A stretch of DNA of 64,000 nt from Nipponacmea schrenckii (taxonomy: Eukaryota; Mollusca; Gastropoda; Lottiidae): NCBI GenBank assembly GCA_030562195.1, contig CM060202.1, positions 27,514,317 through 27,578,316 of the forward strand. The letters are read 5' to 3'. Position 1 is the stretch's first letter. Every line of letters begins with the position of its first letter. A program made the position numbers and the translations under genes. The notes under the pieces were generated by a model. The model worked only from the letters and a program-made list of their open reading frames with translations. It had not been told where the DNA came from and did not search any database. Below are positions 37,771 to 48,203 of this stretch, piece by piece.

Positions 37771-40700
37771 TTACATGATAATTTTTCTTTGCCATAACAT
37801 GTGTCCTTGACTATGGTCGGCGATGACTAGACTTTCACCAAATGTTCTACACAGATAACCTTGAATAGTATACTGTATACAACCAGTATCTTGTAAACAC
37901 TCTAGAGCACACTGAAATCTTCTTAAAGAGTTGATGTTTGTGGCTCTTCTTGAGGACCCCAGTACTATTGCCATGTTAGATACCAACACGAACTTATCTG
38001 GACTACGGACCACAGCTGAAGTGTAAAATGGAGTTATATCCCTTTACTAAAAACATTATCTGGACTACGGACAGAGTTTATGAACGGAGAGATTTCTGGA
38101 AACGTTAAAGACCAGGAGTGCTGAATGGTTTTTGCATTTGAACATTCCCATCAAACAGTAGATGGAAGTCGTTGTAAGAATTAAATAATTTTTCTGATTA
38201 TGCTTATAAAGATGATACAAATCACGCAGCCTAATGAGTAATCATATGCCGAGATAACATCAAAAGCTTATGCTAATCTTTTCGAAATTCTACCAGCTCG
38301 CAGTCATCGAATAAGATATATGCAACTCTCCTCTTACCCACAGGCTCTGTCGTTTTTGGCATACAAACGAATTCCTCGTCGTTTTTGTCATCACTTAGAA
38401 ACTCTTTATCATCTGCACGGTAGTGGACTCTGCTAAACCGGTCACTATTTTTCCATTGGTAAGGTGGGGTAAGATATTCTCCGGTTACCCATTTAAAGTA
38501 ATCATCAGGTTGTGTTCCATATCTTATCAAACCAAGCCAGATATCATTAGACCTTAAAGAAAATAATGACAGTAAAATGATGTTATATTCGCTTCTCTAG
38601 CTTGTTAGAATGGACATATATTTTTATGAATGTATTCATCACGTGGGCGTACCAGGTACCATGACTAAGGAATATACTCTAAGCGTGTTTTAAAAAGTTT
38701 TTATGTTAATTACTTAGTTTTTTGATTTAATAGATTATAGGGTATCCTGTTCACACCAGGTAATTCCATTGATGAACAAAGATTCAAGTTGACCAAGTTT
38801 AGAAAAAAAAATTTTTTTCGTCATCCTGTGAAGAAGTATACAAGACCAGTCACTTTTCAACTACCACTATCACTACACATGGCTTCGATTTACTAACAAG
38901 ACACGTCTATATCAGCTCCATCGCCAAGGAGAGACTGGGTTAATCAAGAACTCTTCCAACATAGATTTTCAATCTATTAAGTTGGCGAGCAGAATCGATT
39001 TGGATATTTTATTGAATTTCCTCTATCACTGTATTCCATCCCTATTTAACGATGTTTGAAATGTATAATGTACCGGTTATGACAATACTCACATCTGTCC
39101 CATGTTAATAACATTATTCAACCAGTTTGTATCGAGAGTAGTAATGGCGACCGGAAGTTGTCTACCTTCAGATTGACAATTTAAGAAGGCTGTATAGAAA
39201 TCAACACTGATACTACTGGTGGAATAACCTATGAAAATATAACAAAAAAAACACAAACATTTACAAAAAATGGAAAACAATTCATATCCTTACCATTTAC
39301 TTTTGACATCAATTATAATTTTTTTGTTTTAATTTCCTGAGAACGATTTAGAAATTCTTTCTGGATTATTATTTAACGCGCTTACTTCCATCTGATCCAA
39401 CACAAAGGTAATATCTGCTGTCTGTACAGGGCTTACTGTACCATTGGTTAGAAGATACATCCATCACCCCACAATCAGTTCCAGTATGATCTACAGGTTC
39501 TCCTGATTTCCATTTCAACTCTGTTAAAACTCGTCCGTTTAACCACTGATAGTTTCCGATTGTTGTGTTTCTTTCTAACGCCAACCACGACTCATCCCTT
39601 TTCAAAAAAAAGATAGACTGTTATGCAAGGTAAAAGACGCCCACTGGCACCTTTGACTTTTTGGCTTGATCAATAAGAATGTTTGGCAATAATTGTGTAT
39701 TTAAGACTGTTTATGAGTTAAAAATCAATCGCGTTTTCAAGAAGATATTACATATTTTTCGATTTTTTTTAATGAGTGATTAAGAACAGGTTTTGTTACG
39801 ATCCATCTTTTAGAGTGTTTAAAGTTTAATGTGGACCGACAAACGAGTTTAGTGACAACAATGGAAATCAGCATTTCACACCCGTTTCACAAACGTTTTT
39901 GTTTGATAAAGAGAATCTTGTACTAAAAACGGCAACTTGCTAAAGATATTTTCTTGTAACTATGAACATCCATATTAGAATTTGGAGATGTCATTATTAT
40001 TTGATTAAAACTTACCCCGAATAGGTATTGAAATAATTCTGAGCATCTAGATATTGACGATAGGTTGACATTGTTAATAATTCAAAACCTTGATTTTCAC
40101 AATAGTGTACTGCATCAGTAAAAGTAGCGCTGTTGATTCCTCCTGTGCCAAAATACACAAAATTACTTATAAAAGTTATCTAATACGTGTAGATTGAGAA
40201 CATAATACTTTCTTCTCGACTGCATCTCCTATTTCAAACATCTTACCTTGAACAGAACCATGTCGGCGTATATCAAGTGAGGAAATTCATACAAACCACG
40301 ACTCTGTTACGTTTCAGCGTCAATCTTTTGTGGCGACTTTCAATGCTATATTTTCAATTATATCAACTGATCACGTGATCGATAATTTTGAGACATTTTA
40401 AAGGCGTGACCATGCTAGTTATTTATCCAATGAAGTATCAGAAATATTATAAATAATTCCATCTTTGCGTCGGGTTTTTTTTCTAATATCGACTATTGCC
40501 CACAAAGTGAACGGACCTACATGGTTGCTGATAAATATACGAGCAAAATACTGGATGCATAAAACAATATCTTAGCTTTTCATTTTGAAGGAATATGTGT
40601 TTCTTTTCCTTACGATGCTTCTGAAATCAAATTATTTTTCATATTTATATCACTGGAAAGGATAGAAAAATAATATACCTCACCCACGAGAAAGCGGGGA

Positions 40701-43700
40701 AATTTTCCTCGCCCATTTTCAATAGAAATTCTCGAGAAGTCGAGAAAGCAAGAAAAAAAGGAATATTTCCCTCGCTTTCTGACCATTTTCCTCGCCTTTT
40801 TTTTTTTGCCCTCGCTTTCTGGCATTTTTCTCGCTTTGTCGTCTCTCGACCCCCGTGGGAAAATCTGAATTTCTGGGGAAATTTTTGTTTAAAAATATTC
40901 AAATGCACCAAAGACTTCTTTTTACAATTAACATATTAAAGATAATTTGAGGTATCCAGAAATAAGCCATAAAGACTCGATGCAAATTCTGGCATCACTG
41001 TGCAATATCTCATTTCCAGTTAAGCTAATATTTGGTTTTAGATATTCACTTGGTGAACTAGAAAAACTATGCCATTTTCCGTTTTTGCTTGAGGCCTTAC
41101 ATAAAAAATATGAAACCAAAAAAGCGAAGCTGCTCGCACTGAAACCGGAAGTGATGACTTAGTTTTATTGGTATGTACAATATGTGCAATTTTTTTGAAT
41201 TTCATGCGCAGTATGCAACAGCTCACTGGCAATTTTTTTTTTGATTCGAGCCCATTTAGAAATGTTTGGTCCAAACAAAAATGCTATTTCAATTTTTTAC
41301 AGAGACTTTTCCAAAAAAAAAAAAAAAAAAAATATGAAAAAAAAGCATGGAAATTGGAAAATCGATAACTACGTAATTAAACGTCTAATTAAAACTAGCA
41401 ATATTAGTCTGTTAAATTAGATCAACGCCAGGCCCCTAATTTGATTGACAAATACCCAATGAATGGAAAGCACAGTGGTTTCAAGCACTTCTACTATTGA
41501 AAAATATAAAATTTGGGAGTATATCTTCAAAAAAGTACGGAAGCGTATTTGGGCCATTCAATTTTTTTTTTTTAAATTTTCAAGTTAGTAACTTTGGGTA
41601 TAGTATGATGGGATATATTGTAAGTGGAATTGGTAGATTGTGTCATAGGAGGTATGCCAATTGGAATGGGTGGGTATGGTATGATGGGAGGTATGCTATT
41701 TGGAATGGGTGGGTATAATGTGATGGGAGGTATACTTAAATGAATTGGTAGATTATATGATAGGCCAGTTAGAATGGGTGGGTATGGTGTGCTGGAAGGT
41801 ATGCTAGATGGAACGGGATGGTATGGTATGATGGGAGGTATGCTAGTTGTAATGGGTAAATATGGTGTGTTGTAATGGGTGGGTATGGTATGATGGAGGT
41901 ATGATAGTTGGAATGGGTGGGTATGGTATGATGGAGGTATGATAGTTGGAATGGGAGGGTATAGTATGATACTAACTTGAAAATTCAAGATACTAACTTG
42001 AAAATTCAAGTTACTGACTTGAAAATTCAAGATACTAACTTGAAAATTCAAGATACTAACTTGAAAATTCAAGATACTAACTTGAAAATTCAAGTTACTA
42101 ACTTGAAAATTTAAAAAAAAAATGGAATGGCCCTAATACGATTCCGTAAAAAAGATAGTCCAATGTAAATGTATGAATTTGATTTTGTTATCGTTATGTG
42201 GAAATAAACGCTGGTTTATCATATGAAAGCCGCACATGAACCGCTTCGCTAGGTCAGCAAAAAGACCCACAAGAATTTATTAGATACAGTGTTGCCAATG
42301 CTCAGCTAGTTCCATCATCAGGTGGATCTCCTCTTATCGACTGTTTCGGCGCTGTCCACGACAATCTCCAGGGGTGCGACGACTGAGTTGATCAGACTCA
42401 ACCAGAAACCAGCTAGCTCTTCCACTGCTCTTATCTCTTCCTCCATACCCAACAAAAGGCTTCCCCCGCCTGTCTTCCTACTTTTCCAACCAAGCTTCTC
42501 CTTTCTGCTCCAGTTAGTCCCATGGACCCCAAGGCTCCCCAAAGTGTTTGAGAAACAAAACCTCTACAGCCTACCTCCACTGGGAAATACCATGTCCTCC
42601 ATTTCTTCTCTTGGATGTCTGTTACCGATTCCTGGTACTTGGTAGCTTTCTCTCGTGGGCCTCTTCCCAGTTTTGTTTCCCATGGCACTGTTAATTCTAC
42701 AAGAATGTTTGCTGATTCTGGACCACAGCACAATGTCTGGTCGGAGGGTTGTTGTTGAAATCTCTCTTGGGAAGGTGGTCTTTCCTCAAACATCAGCTTG
42801 CATCTCCCAGTCATTTGCTGTTGCCAGAATACCACCGGCTTCGCTGAATATGTTCTCGATGCCTCACCACCGCCTTTGGTGAAGTTGATAAACTTTAGCC
42901 CCTTCTCTATCTTTGTCTTCTTCCTCCATGTATGTTCAAGACGCTGCCATTTCTCGAAGGACTTGGTCATGACGCCATGTATATCATCCATCCTTCAGAG
43001 CTGTCCTGCAAGACGACAAGACATGTTCAAGGTTTGCTGCTTACCGCACAACTTACAGCTAGGGTCTTCAATCAGAATCCACACTCCAAGGTTTGTGGGT
43101 GTTGGTAGTACGTCATAAACATGATCTCAGTAAGAAACTAATCTTCTGACCGTCCACTCTCCACATCTCATTCCAACCTATCTTTCTTTGTCTTGCCATT
43201 TCCCATTTCATATATTGTCCTTGTTGTTTCATACTGACGGTTCTTACTTGTCGAGCTTCTTCTTCTCCACGACGAACTTCTTGTTGGACTAGTTCCCTTC
43301 TATGTCTGGCATATGTTGACTGCCATAGTGGTTGCTGAATGTTGCCACTCCCACTATGTCTCTATGTCTTAATCGGCTCTCTGCATCTTCAACAGCGCGC
43401 TTGGCCATCTATTTCCCTCCTGTCCTGACATTTACGTTTTCTTCTTTCACCTTGTCATCTTTACTGTCTCTTAGCATCATAACTTGTCTGGTTTTAGTAA
43501 TTTTAAACTCCTCTGTAATACAAGAAACCCCAAGCCATTTGCGTAAGTGCCTGTTGAACATCCTCTCTAAACTTTCAACCTTGGTAAGAGGTACTTTGTA
43601 CATCAAAAGAACCATGTTATCCTTGGTAATATTCCATGCTGATAGCACCATGCCTTGTACCTTCCAGGTAATCCAGAATTGTCAATGATGTCCATCCACT

Positions 43701-46700
43701 TTCCTGCTTGTGATACCATCTCATCTATGCTTTTCTGTCGTTCAAGGAGTCTCTGAACCACTTGCCCACGCTTTTGACTGGTTTCTCTGTGATTGTTGGA
43801 ATGATGTCTCCTCCAATTCTGATCTTTCTGTCCTGCACCTTTCCTTTCTTTAATATCAGGCTCCTTGACCTTGACGGCTTTAACTTCATAAGTGCCCAGT
43901 TTATAAGCTCACCTAGATCTTGCAGCATCCACTTCCATAACTGACTTTGCTGTTATTGTCATGTCATCCATGAATGCTCTTGTTGGTGGCTGCCTGACCC
44001 CAGATAACATTACAGGTCCTCTACTTATCTTCTCTGCTGATTTTACTAGCATATTCATTGCTGCTGAGAATACAACTACTGATACGGTACATCCTGTAAC
44101 GATTCCCACTTCTAGCCTTTGCCATGCTGTTGTGTAGTCTGCAACTGTAAACCTCATTATAAAGTTGTTGAAATAGTGCTGAAGCATTTCTCTAATGTTG
44201 CTAGGTATGTGGTATTTCTCCAAGGTTAAGTCTACTAACTTGTGTGGTATACTTCCGTAAGCGTTTGCTAGGTCTAGCCACAGGACAGTCAAATCGCCTT
44301 TGTTCTGTTTGGCTTCCTTGATGATCTTTGAACTGGTGTGTTCTAGGCACCATGGTACTCCTGGTACTCCACCTTTCTGAACAGAGGTGTCGATATAGTT
44401 GTTATCACGCATTTTCGCCAAAATTGCAAGACAAACCTTTCCCTTGACGTTGAGAAGTGATATGGTTCTTAACTGTTTCAGTTCTTTAGAATCTTCTTCC
44501 TTCGGAATAAAACAACCACCTGATTTTAACCATTCATCTGGTAACCGATATCTTCTCCATAAAACTTTAATAAGTTTCCATAGCTGTTGTGCAAAGTTTG
44601 GACAGTTCTTATAAACTCTGGATGGAATGCCGTTTGGTCTTGGTACTGATGCTGCTCTCGCCTTGTTTAAAGTTGATATCACTTCATGAAGATTGGGTTC
44701 TGACAGGTTAAATTCTACTGTTTGCTCATTTGGATTTATCAATCTGTATTGGTTTCCAAGCTCTTGTTCTCTGTCTGGATCACTATGGGTTTCTCTCAAA
44801 TGTTGTTCAACCTCTTCTAAAAATTGCTTTATAATGGATTAGCTGTAAATCGTGATCTCTTTCGGTTATGTAGCTCTGCTTTCTTGAAGCACTTCGTTAA
44901 GTGGCGCTGTTCTCTCCTTAGTTTGACAATTTCTTTTACTCTTCTGTTCTCTTTCATGGTCTGACTTTTACCCTTTTTCTGTTCTTCCATCACAAACCTG
45001 TCTTTCCCCATTGCGTAGATAAGGATACTCATCGCTTTGATATTCCTGTCTATATCCCCTGCCAATGCTGTTTGTTATACTTTTGATGCGTCTTCATCAA
45101 ACTCCTTTTTAAAGCTGCTGTTGGCCACTTAATTCGTGGTGTTGGTAGGTCTCTTTCTTTCCCTTGATGTTTCCCTCTCCTCCCTGTTGACTGTTAAGAT
45201 CCATACCTAACCGATCATGAGCTCTGATTTCTTCTGTGACTTCCTCCTTTTGTATATGGAGGTGTTGAACACTGTGGTGTGTTTCCTGGTTCATCTCCTC
45301 CTCCGTCTCATCAGGTTGCCCTTTGCGTCGTTCAAGAATTGGTGTCACTGAACAGCCCATCTTTGTGCGATGAATCTTAAGTCCTTTCTCATTCTTACAT
45401 ATCTTCCCACAACTCTAGATGTATCCACTTCCTGTCTCGTTGTCGGTGTTTCAGTTCCCTAGTTGTCTCCGTGGTCCCACCTATTGGTCGATCATCCTCC
45501 CCCGCTCTCGCACGACCAGAGGGGTGTCTTATTATATACTAGTATCTGTCCAAAGCAATGCACTAGGCTCTCCATTGCTGGAGTTATACTCAGGTCTGCC
45601 AAACCGTTGTGTGCCTTGGTACCGGTCTTCCCCGGTTGCCAACAGTCTTTCCATCATCAGGTGTGTATGTATCTGGTTCATTTTGTGAAAAAACATCCTG
45701 TTGAGTACAGGATTAATCCACAATTTTGTTAGAATTAATGTTAGAAAGAAAGCCTATTCAATCAGGAATATAATTACGTCTTCTTTTAAAAAAAATTCCT
45801 CTTAGTTTGGCCCCTGGAAATTTTTTTGCGTTTCTTTGAAACTTTCATGTTTCCATGGTTAGCGATCAAAATAATTACTTTTTTAAATCCAGCTTTAAAT
45901 ATTTGTGCATTATAATTGTCTACATATATTTCAAGCTTTGATTTTTTTAAATCCTACATGAAAGGTTTTTTTAAATTTGAAGGGCTATCAACACCTTAAA
46001 TTATATTCTGATTGACACAGGAGTGTAGGAAAATCATCAACATATGCACTGCAATTCTCAAGTAATAAATATTTCATAGAATTATTCCATATTTTCATAA
46101 CATGAAATAGCACAATCAACCACCTTAAAAAATTATGCGGTAATTATTATTAATGCCAAAACTATTTAAAAAAGTTTTCGTTAAATTTTACATTCGTTAT
46201 TCCTTTTTGGAAAATAGCATAATTCAAAAATTATTTGAGGTATAATTCACGACGTAGGCTATGTAATAATGAAAATTGCATTATAAAATATTTGAAAAAA
46301 AAACTATATATTTACCCGTGACTATTAAAATATTCAAAAATATTCCGTCACCAAACACAACCCTATTATAACTATATTTATCATTTTATATGAACAGATA
46401 TCAGTTCTCCATTATAACTTTAAAATCGTCACAAGGAAACTCTTACATTAAATTTTTGAACGAATAGGTAGGTTACATCCACTCGGTTTGTCGGCGTATA
46501 TTTAAGTATAAAATTTAATCGTCCAAAACTACACGGTCTAATGTGAAGTTTTGCTAAAACAAGCTTTTTGACTTTTTTTTCCCAGATTTTTATGTTACTG
46601 TTTTGTAAATATAGACGAAAAGTTTGAAAAATTTTTAAACTCAAAGTTTCACCTAAAAAATCCTGCTTTAATTTTTAACTCCAAAACTAATTTTAAATAA

Positions 46701-46885
46701 ATTCTGTTTAATTAAAAAGATACATAGACGTAAATTGCATAATTCAAACATTTGTGATGTATTTAATAATGAAAATTGCTTTATAAAATATTCAAAGATA
46801 AAAGAAGATATTTACCCGTGACTATTAAAATATTCAAAAATATTCCCGTCACCAAACACAACCCTATTATAACTATATTTCTCAT
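37771..46885 (-). CDS. LEC5: secreted tandem C-type lectin with PAN-like domain, transposon-filled intron 1
   Basis: Minus-strand exons: 46885-46816, 40142-40016, 39597-39386, 39228-39093, 38552-38338, 38015-37771; 1005 nt, 334 aa, frame closing exactly. The signal peptide exon is identical in length to LEC4 exon 1 (MRNIVIIGLCLVTGIF). It is separated from exon 2 by a 6.7-kb intron filled with an R2-like retroelement, a TIR element and a dead exon 1 copy, so the link is an inference from phase and promoter homology. CTLD1 about 25-136 (SSNQWYSKPC, YYLC); CTLD2 about 137-253 (MIRYG replaces LIRSG; CMPKT); PAN-like about 254-334. The exon 5 acidic loop (DDKEFLSDDKNDEEF) differs strongly from the other genes. 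AATAAA lies about 20 bp past the stop on the minus strand. Confidence 0.78.
40680..40860. repeat. short purine-rich imperfect repeats in LEC5 intron 1
   Basis: Recurrent CCCTCGCTTTCTG and CCTCGCC segments separated by T runs. Overlapping minus-strand frames (40610-40911) are lysine/arginine-rich translations of these repeats, without a domain. A run of about 20 A follows at 41313. No gene is supported in 40200-41530. Confidence 0.5.
41537..42147. mobile_element. 611-bp TIR element with internal minisatellite
   Basis: The ends form inverted repeats of about 50 bp: left ACGGAAGCGTATTTGGGCCA, and the right end is the inverse of ACGGAATCGTATTAGGGCCA, both continuing into a T run and TTTTCAAGTTAGTAAC. 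Inside are about nine 39-bp units (GGTATGATGGGAGGTATGCT) at 41620-41960 and about seven 21-bp units (ACTTGAAAATTCAAGATACT) at 41966-42108. No transposase is present. It resembles a nonautonomous DNA transposon whose subterminal and internal segments have expanded. It lies in LEC5 intron 1. Confidence 0.8.
42166..42216. mobile_element. half copy of the palindromic MITE at 53244
   Basis: TTGTTATCGTTATGTGGAAA and AAACGCTGGTTTATCA match one arm of the perfect foldback element at 53244-53386. The second arm is missing; the following GAAAGCCGCACATGAACCGC belongs to other sequence. Confidence 0.55.
42300..45720 (-). mobile_element. degenerate R2-like non-LTR retrotransposon (reverse transcriptase pseudogene)
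   Basis: The minus strand carries, in order, a CCHC-type zinc finger (CGKICKNEKGLKIHRTKMGC, about 45345-45408), basic spacer frames, a reverse transcriptase body (44799-43909) and C-terminal segments. The RT has LRTISLLNVKGK, VLWLDLANAYGSIPH, LEVGIVTGCTVSV and RAFMDDMTI; FMDD takes the place of the usual F/YADD. C-terminal pieces include NRHLRKWLGV (43651-43409), VELTVPWE and FPVEVGCRGF (42991-42431). The pieces lie in different frames with stops between them, so the element is dead. No endonuclease was identified with confidence. It inserted in LEC5 intron 1 in the gene's own orientation. Plus-strand frames here are shadows. Confidence 0.8.
45721..46260. other. AT-rich LEC5 intron 1 sequence
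   Basis: No exon or recognisable element. It merges at the right into the duplicated promoter segment that contains the dead exon 1 copy. Confidence 0.4.
46316..46384 (-). pseudogene. frameshifted duplicate of LEC5 exon 1
   Basis: Nearly the same sequence as the active exon 46885-46816, but 69 nt rather than 70. One base is missing in the ATATTCCCGTC segment, so the signal peptide frame breaks after LCLVTE and meets a stop. The start codon and donor site are kept. About 450 bp of surrounding sequence (46200-46660) is duplicated relative to 46690-47150. Confidence 0.85.
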
Positions 46886-47040
46886 TTTATATGAACAGAT
46901 ATCAGTTCTCCACTATAACTTTAAAACCGTTACAAGGAAACCCTAACTACATGTAAATTATCTTGTACAGCTTCCAGGTATTGGAATGTGGTCCACTCGG
47001 TTTGTCCCGTCAGTTTCCGTATATTTGAATCGTCTCAGAT
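46886..47040 (-). promoter_or_regulatory. conserved promoter-proximal block of LEC5
   Basis: Minus-strand copy of the block upstream of LEC3 and LEC4, near identical to LEC4 up to the ATG. This is the main reason for placing LEC5 exon 1 here rather than leaving the gene without a start. Confidence 0.6.
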
Positions 47041-47403
47041 CAAACGGTCTAATGTGAACGTTTCGCGAACGGAACAAGCTGGGTGACTTTTACGCGAGAT
47101 TTTTAATGTTACTGTTTATACGTTATATACCGACTGTTACGTTAATAATTATCTGAGAACCAATTGTATACAATATTTATCATTTGGAATCAGTTTTTTA
47201 AATGTTTGAACTGTCAATATCGGGTAATCACGTGACCAATTTGCATATAATACTCCCTACAATGGTTACCAAATGCTGTTATACGTTGATAGTGGATAGA
47301 AGGTTACAAAAAAAATTTTTTTTAAAAAGAAGTAAACTAGTTTCTCTCGGATGCATTGTAAGAGCAGTAGAATTTGTCTCACTTTGAGGAAGATTTGAAC
47401 CCA

Positions 47404-47628
47404 TCTGTTCTAATCTCGATCGGTGTGTGAAAGTTCGATGACCTTGAATAATCTTATCTCATAATTCCAGTCTACCCAGCTGTAAATGGGAACGGATAAT
47501 CCGGGAAAGATCAATGCCAAAAGGTTTGGCCAAGGACGAGCTGGAAGAAAGGACCTAACCTAAGAACCTAAGTTGTTATCCTTGTAAAATATAGTGGTTT
47601 CTTTCTTTCTTTTCTTTGTTTCTAACAA
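47404..47628. mobile_element. about 220-bp insertion within the LEC5 upstream SINE-like head
   Basis: Compared with the LEC4 upstream region, homology breaks after AGATTTGAACCCA and resumes at TCTAACAATCCAACTGGC. The inserted sequence includes CTACCCAGCTGTAAATGGGA and a CTTTCTTTCTTTTC tail-like run, so a SINE is plausible. No target duplication is clear. Confidence 0.45.
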
Positions 47629-47832
47629 TCCAACTGGCTATTATGTAACTTTAATTAGTGTTTAAGTATCAGCAAGATATATTGTTCTAAGACTGGAGTA
47701 TATGGTTCGATTCTGCGCAATTACTTTTCTTCGTCTCCCTTTTTTGCTCTTTAACTTATTTTTGCAGCCAGTTTCAATCGACTTTTAGTTTCTTTAGTTT
47801 TATAATTCAATAAGAATTATTGATCTATTAAT

Positions 47833-47872
47833 TTATGGATTGTATTTGCTAAGCTCTGGATTCTGTGATTGA
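47833..47872 (-). repeat. residual one to two units of the 23-bp satellite
   Basis: TATGGATTGTATTTGCTAAG and CTCTGGATTCTGTGATTG match the satellite unit in right-arm orientation. The location, between the LEC6 3' end and the LEC5 upstream region, is the same relative position as the large arrays beside LEC4 and LEC3. It may be a collapsed array or the unexpanded ancestor. Confidence 0.65.
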
Positions 47873-48203
47873 ATGTGTACTAGGGAAGTATAGCTTAAAA
47901 TATCATCATCTAAAAATATCATTTTTGTTGTTGATACATAATCTGATTACAAAAGAATCCTGAATGCTTTATTTTGTATTTATTGTATGGACAACTAAAT
48001 TTGTCCCCCATGATCTAAAGAAATTGTTCTGGATTATTGCATATTCAACCAGTCAATTCAATGGAAGAATTCCTAAAGCTATACATGCAATGGGGAATTG
48101 TGGAATATTTATTTTCAAAATTGACTTTTATTGTCTCTTGAATTGATAAAAGAAGAATCAACGCAAATTAAAAAACGACGCATTTTATTTCCATTGCTCC
48201 AAT

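Noticed and set aside
40201..40290. Alternative short first exon for LEC5 (ATG GTT CTG TTC AAG then GTAAG)
   Set aside because: It gives only five residues without a signal peptide and ends in phase 0, while exon 2 needs phase 1.
41572..42093. 173-residue proline/isoleucine-rich frame on the minus strand
   Set aside because: It is the translation of the 39-bp and 21-bp repeats inside a TIR element; there is no start context or domain.
42322..43688. Several plus-strand frames of 75-118 codons
   Set aside because: They are antisense shadows of the minus-strand retroelement, whose RT motifs fix the coding strand.
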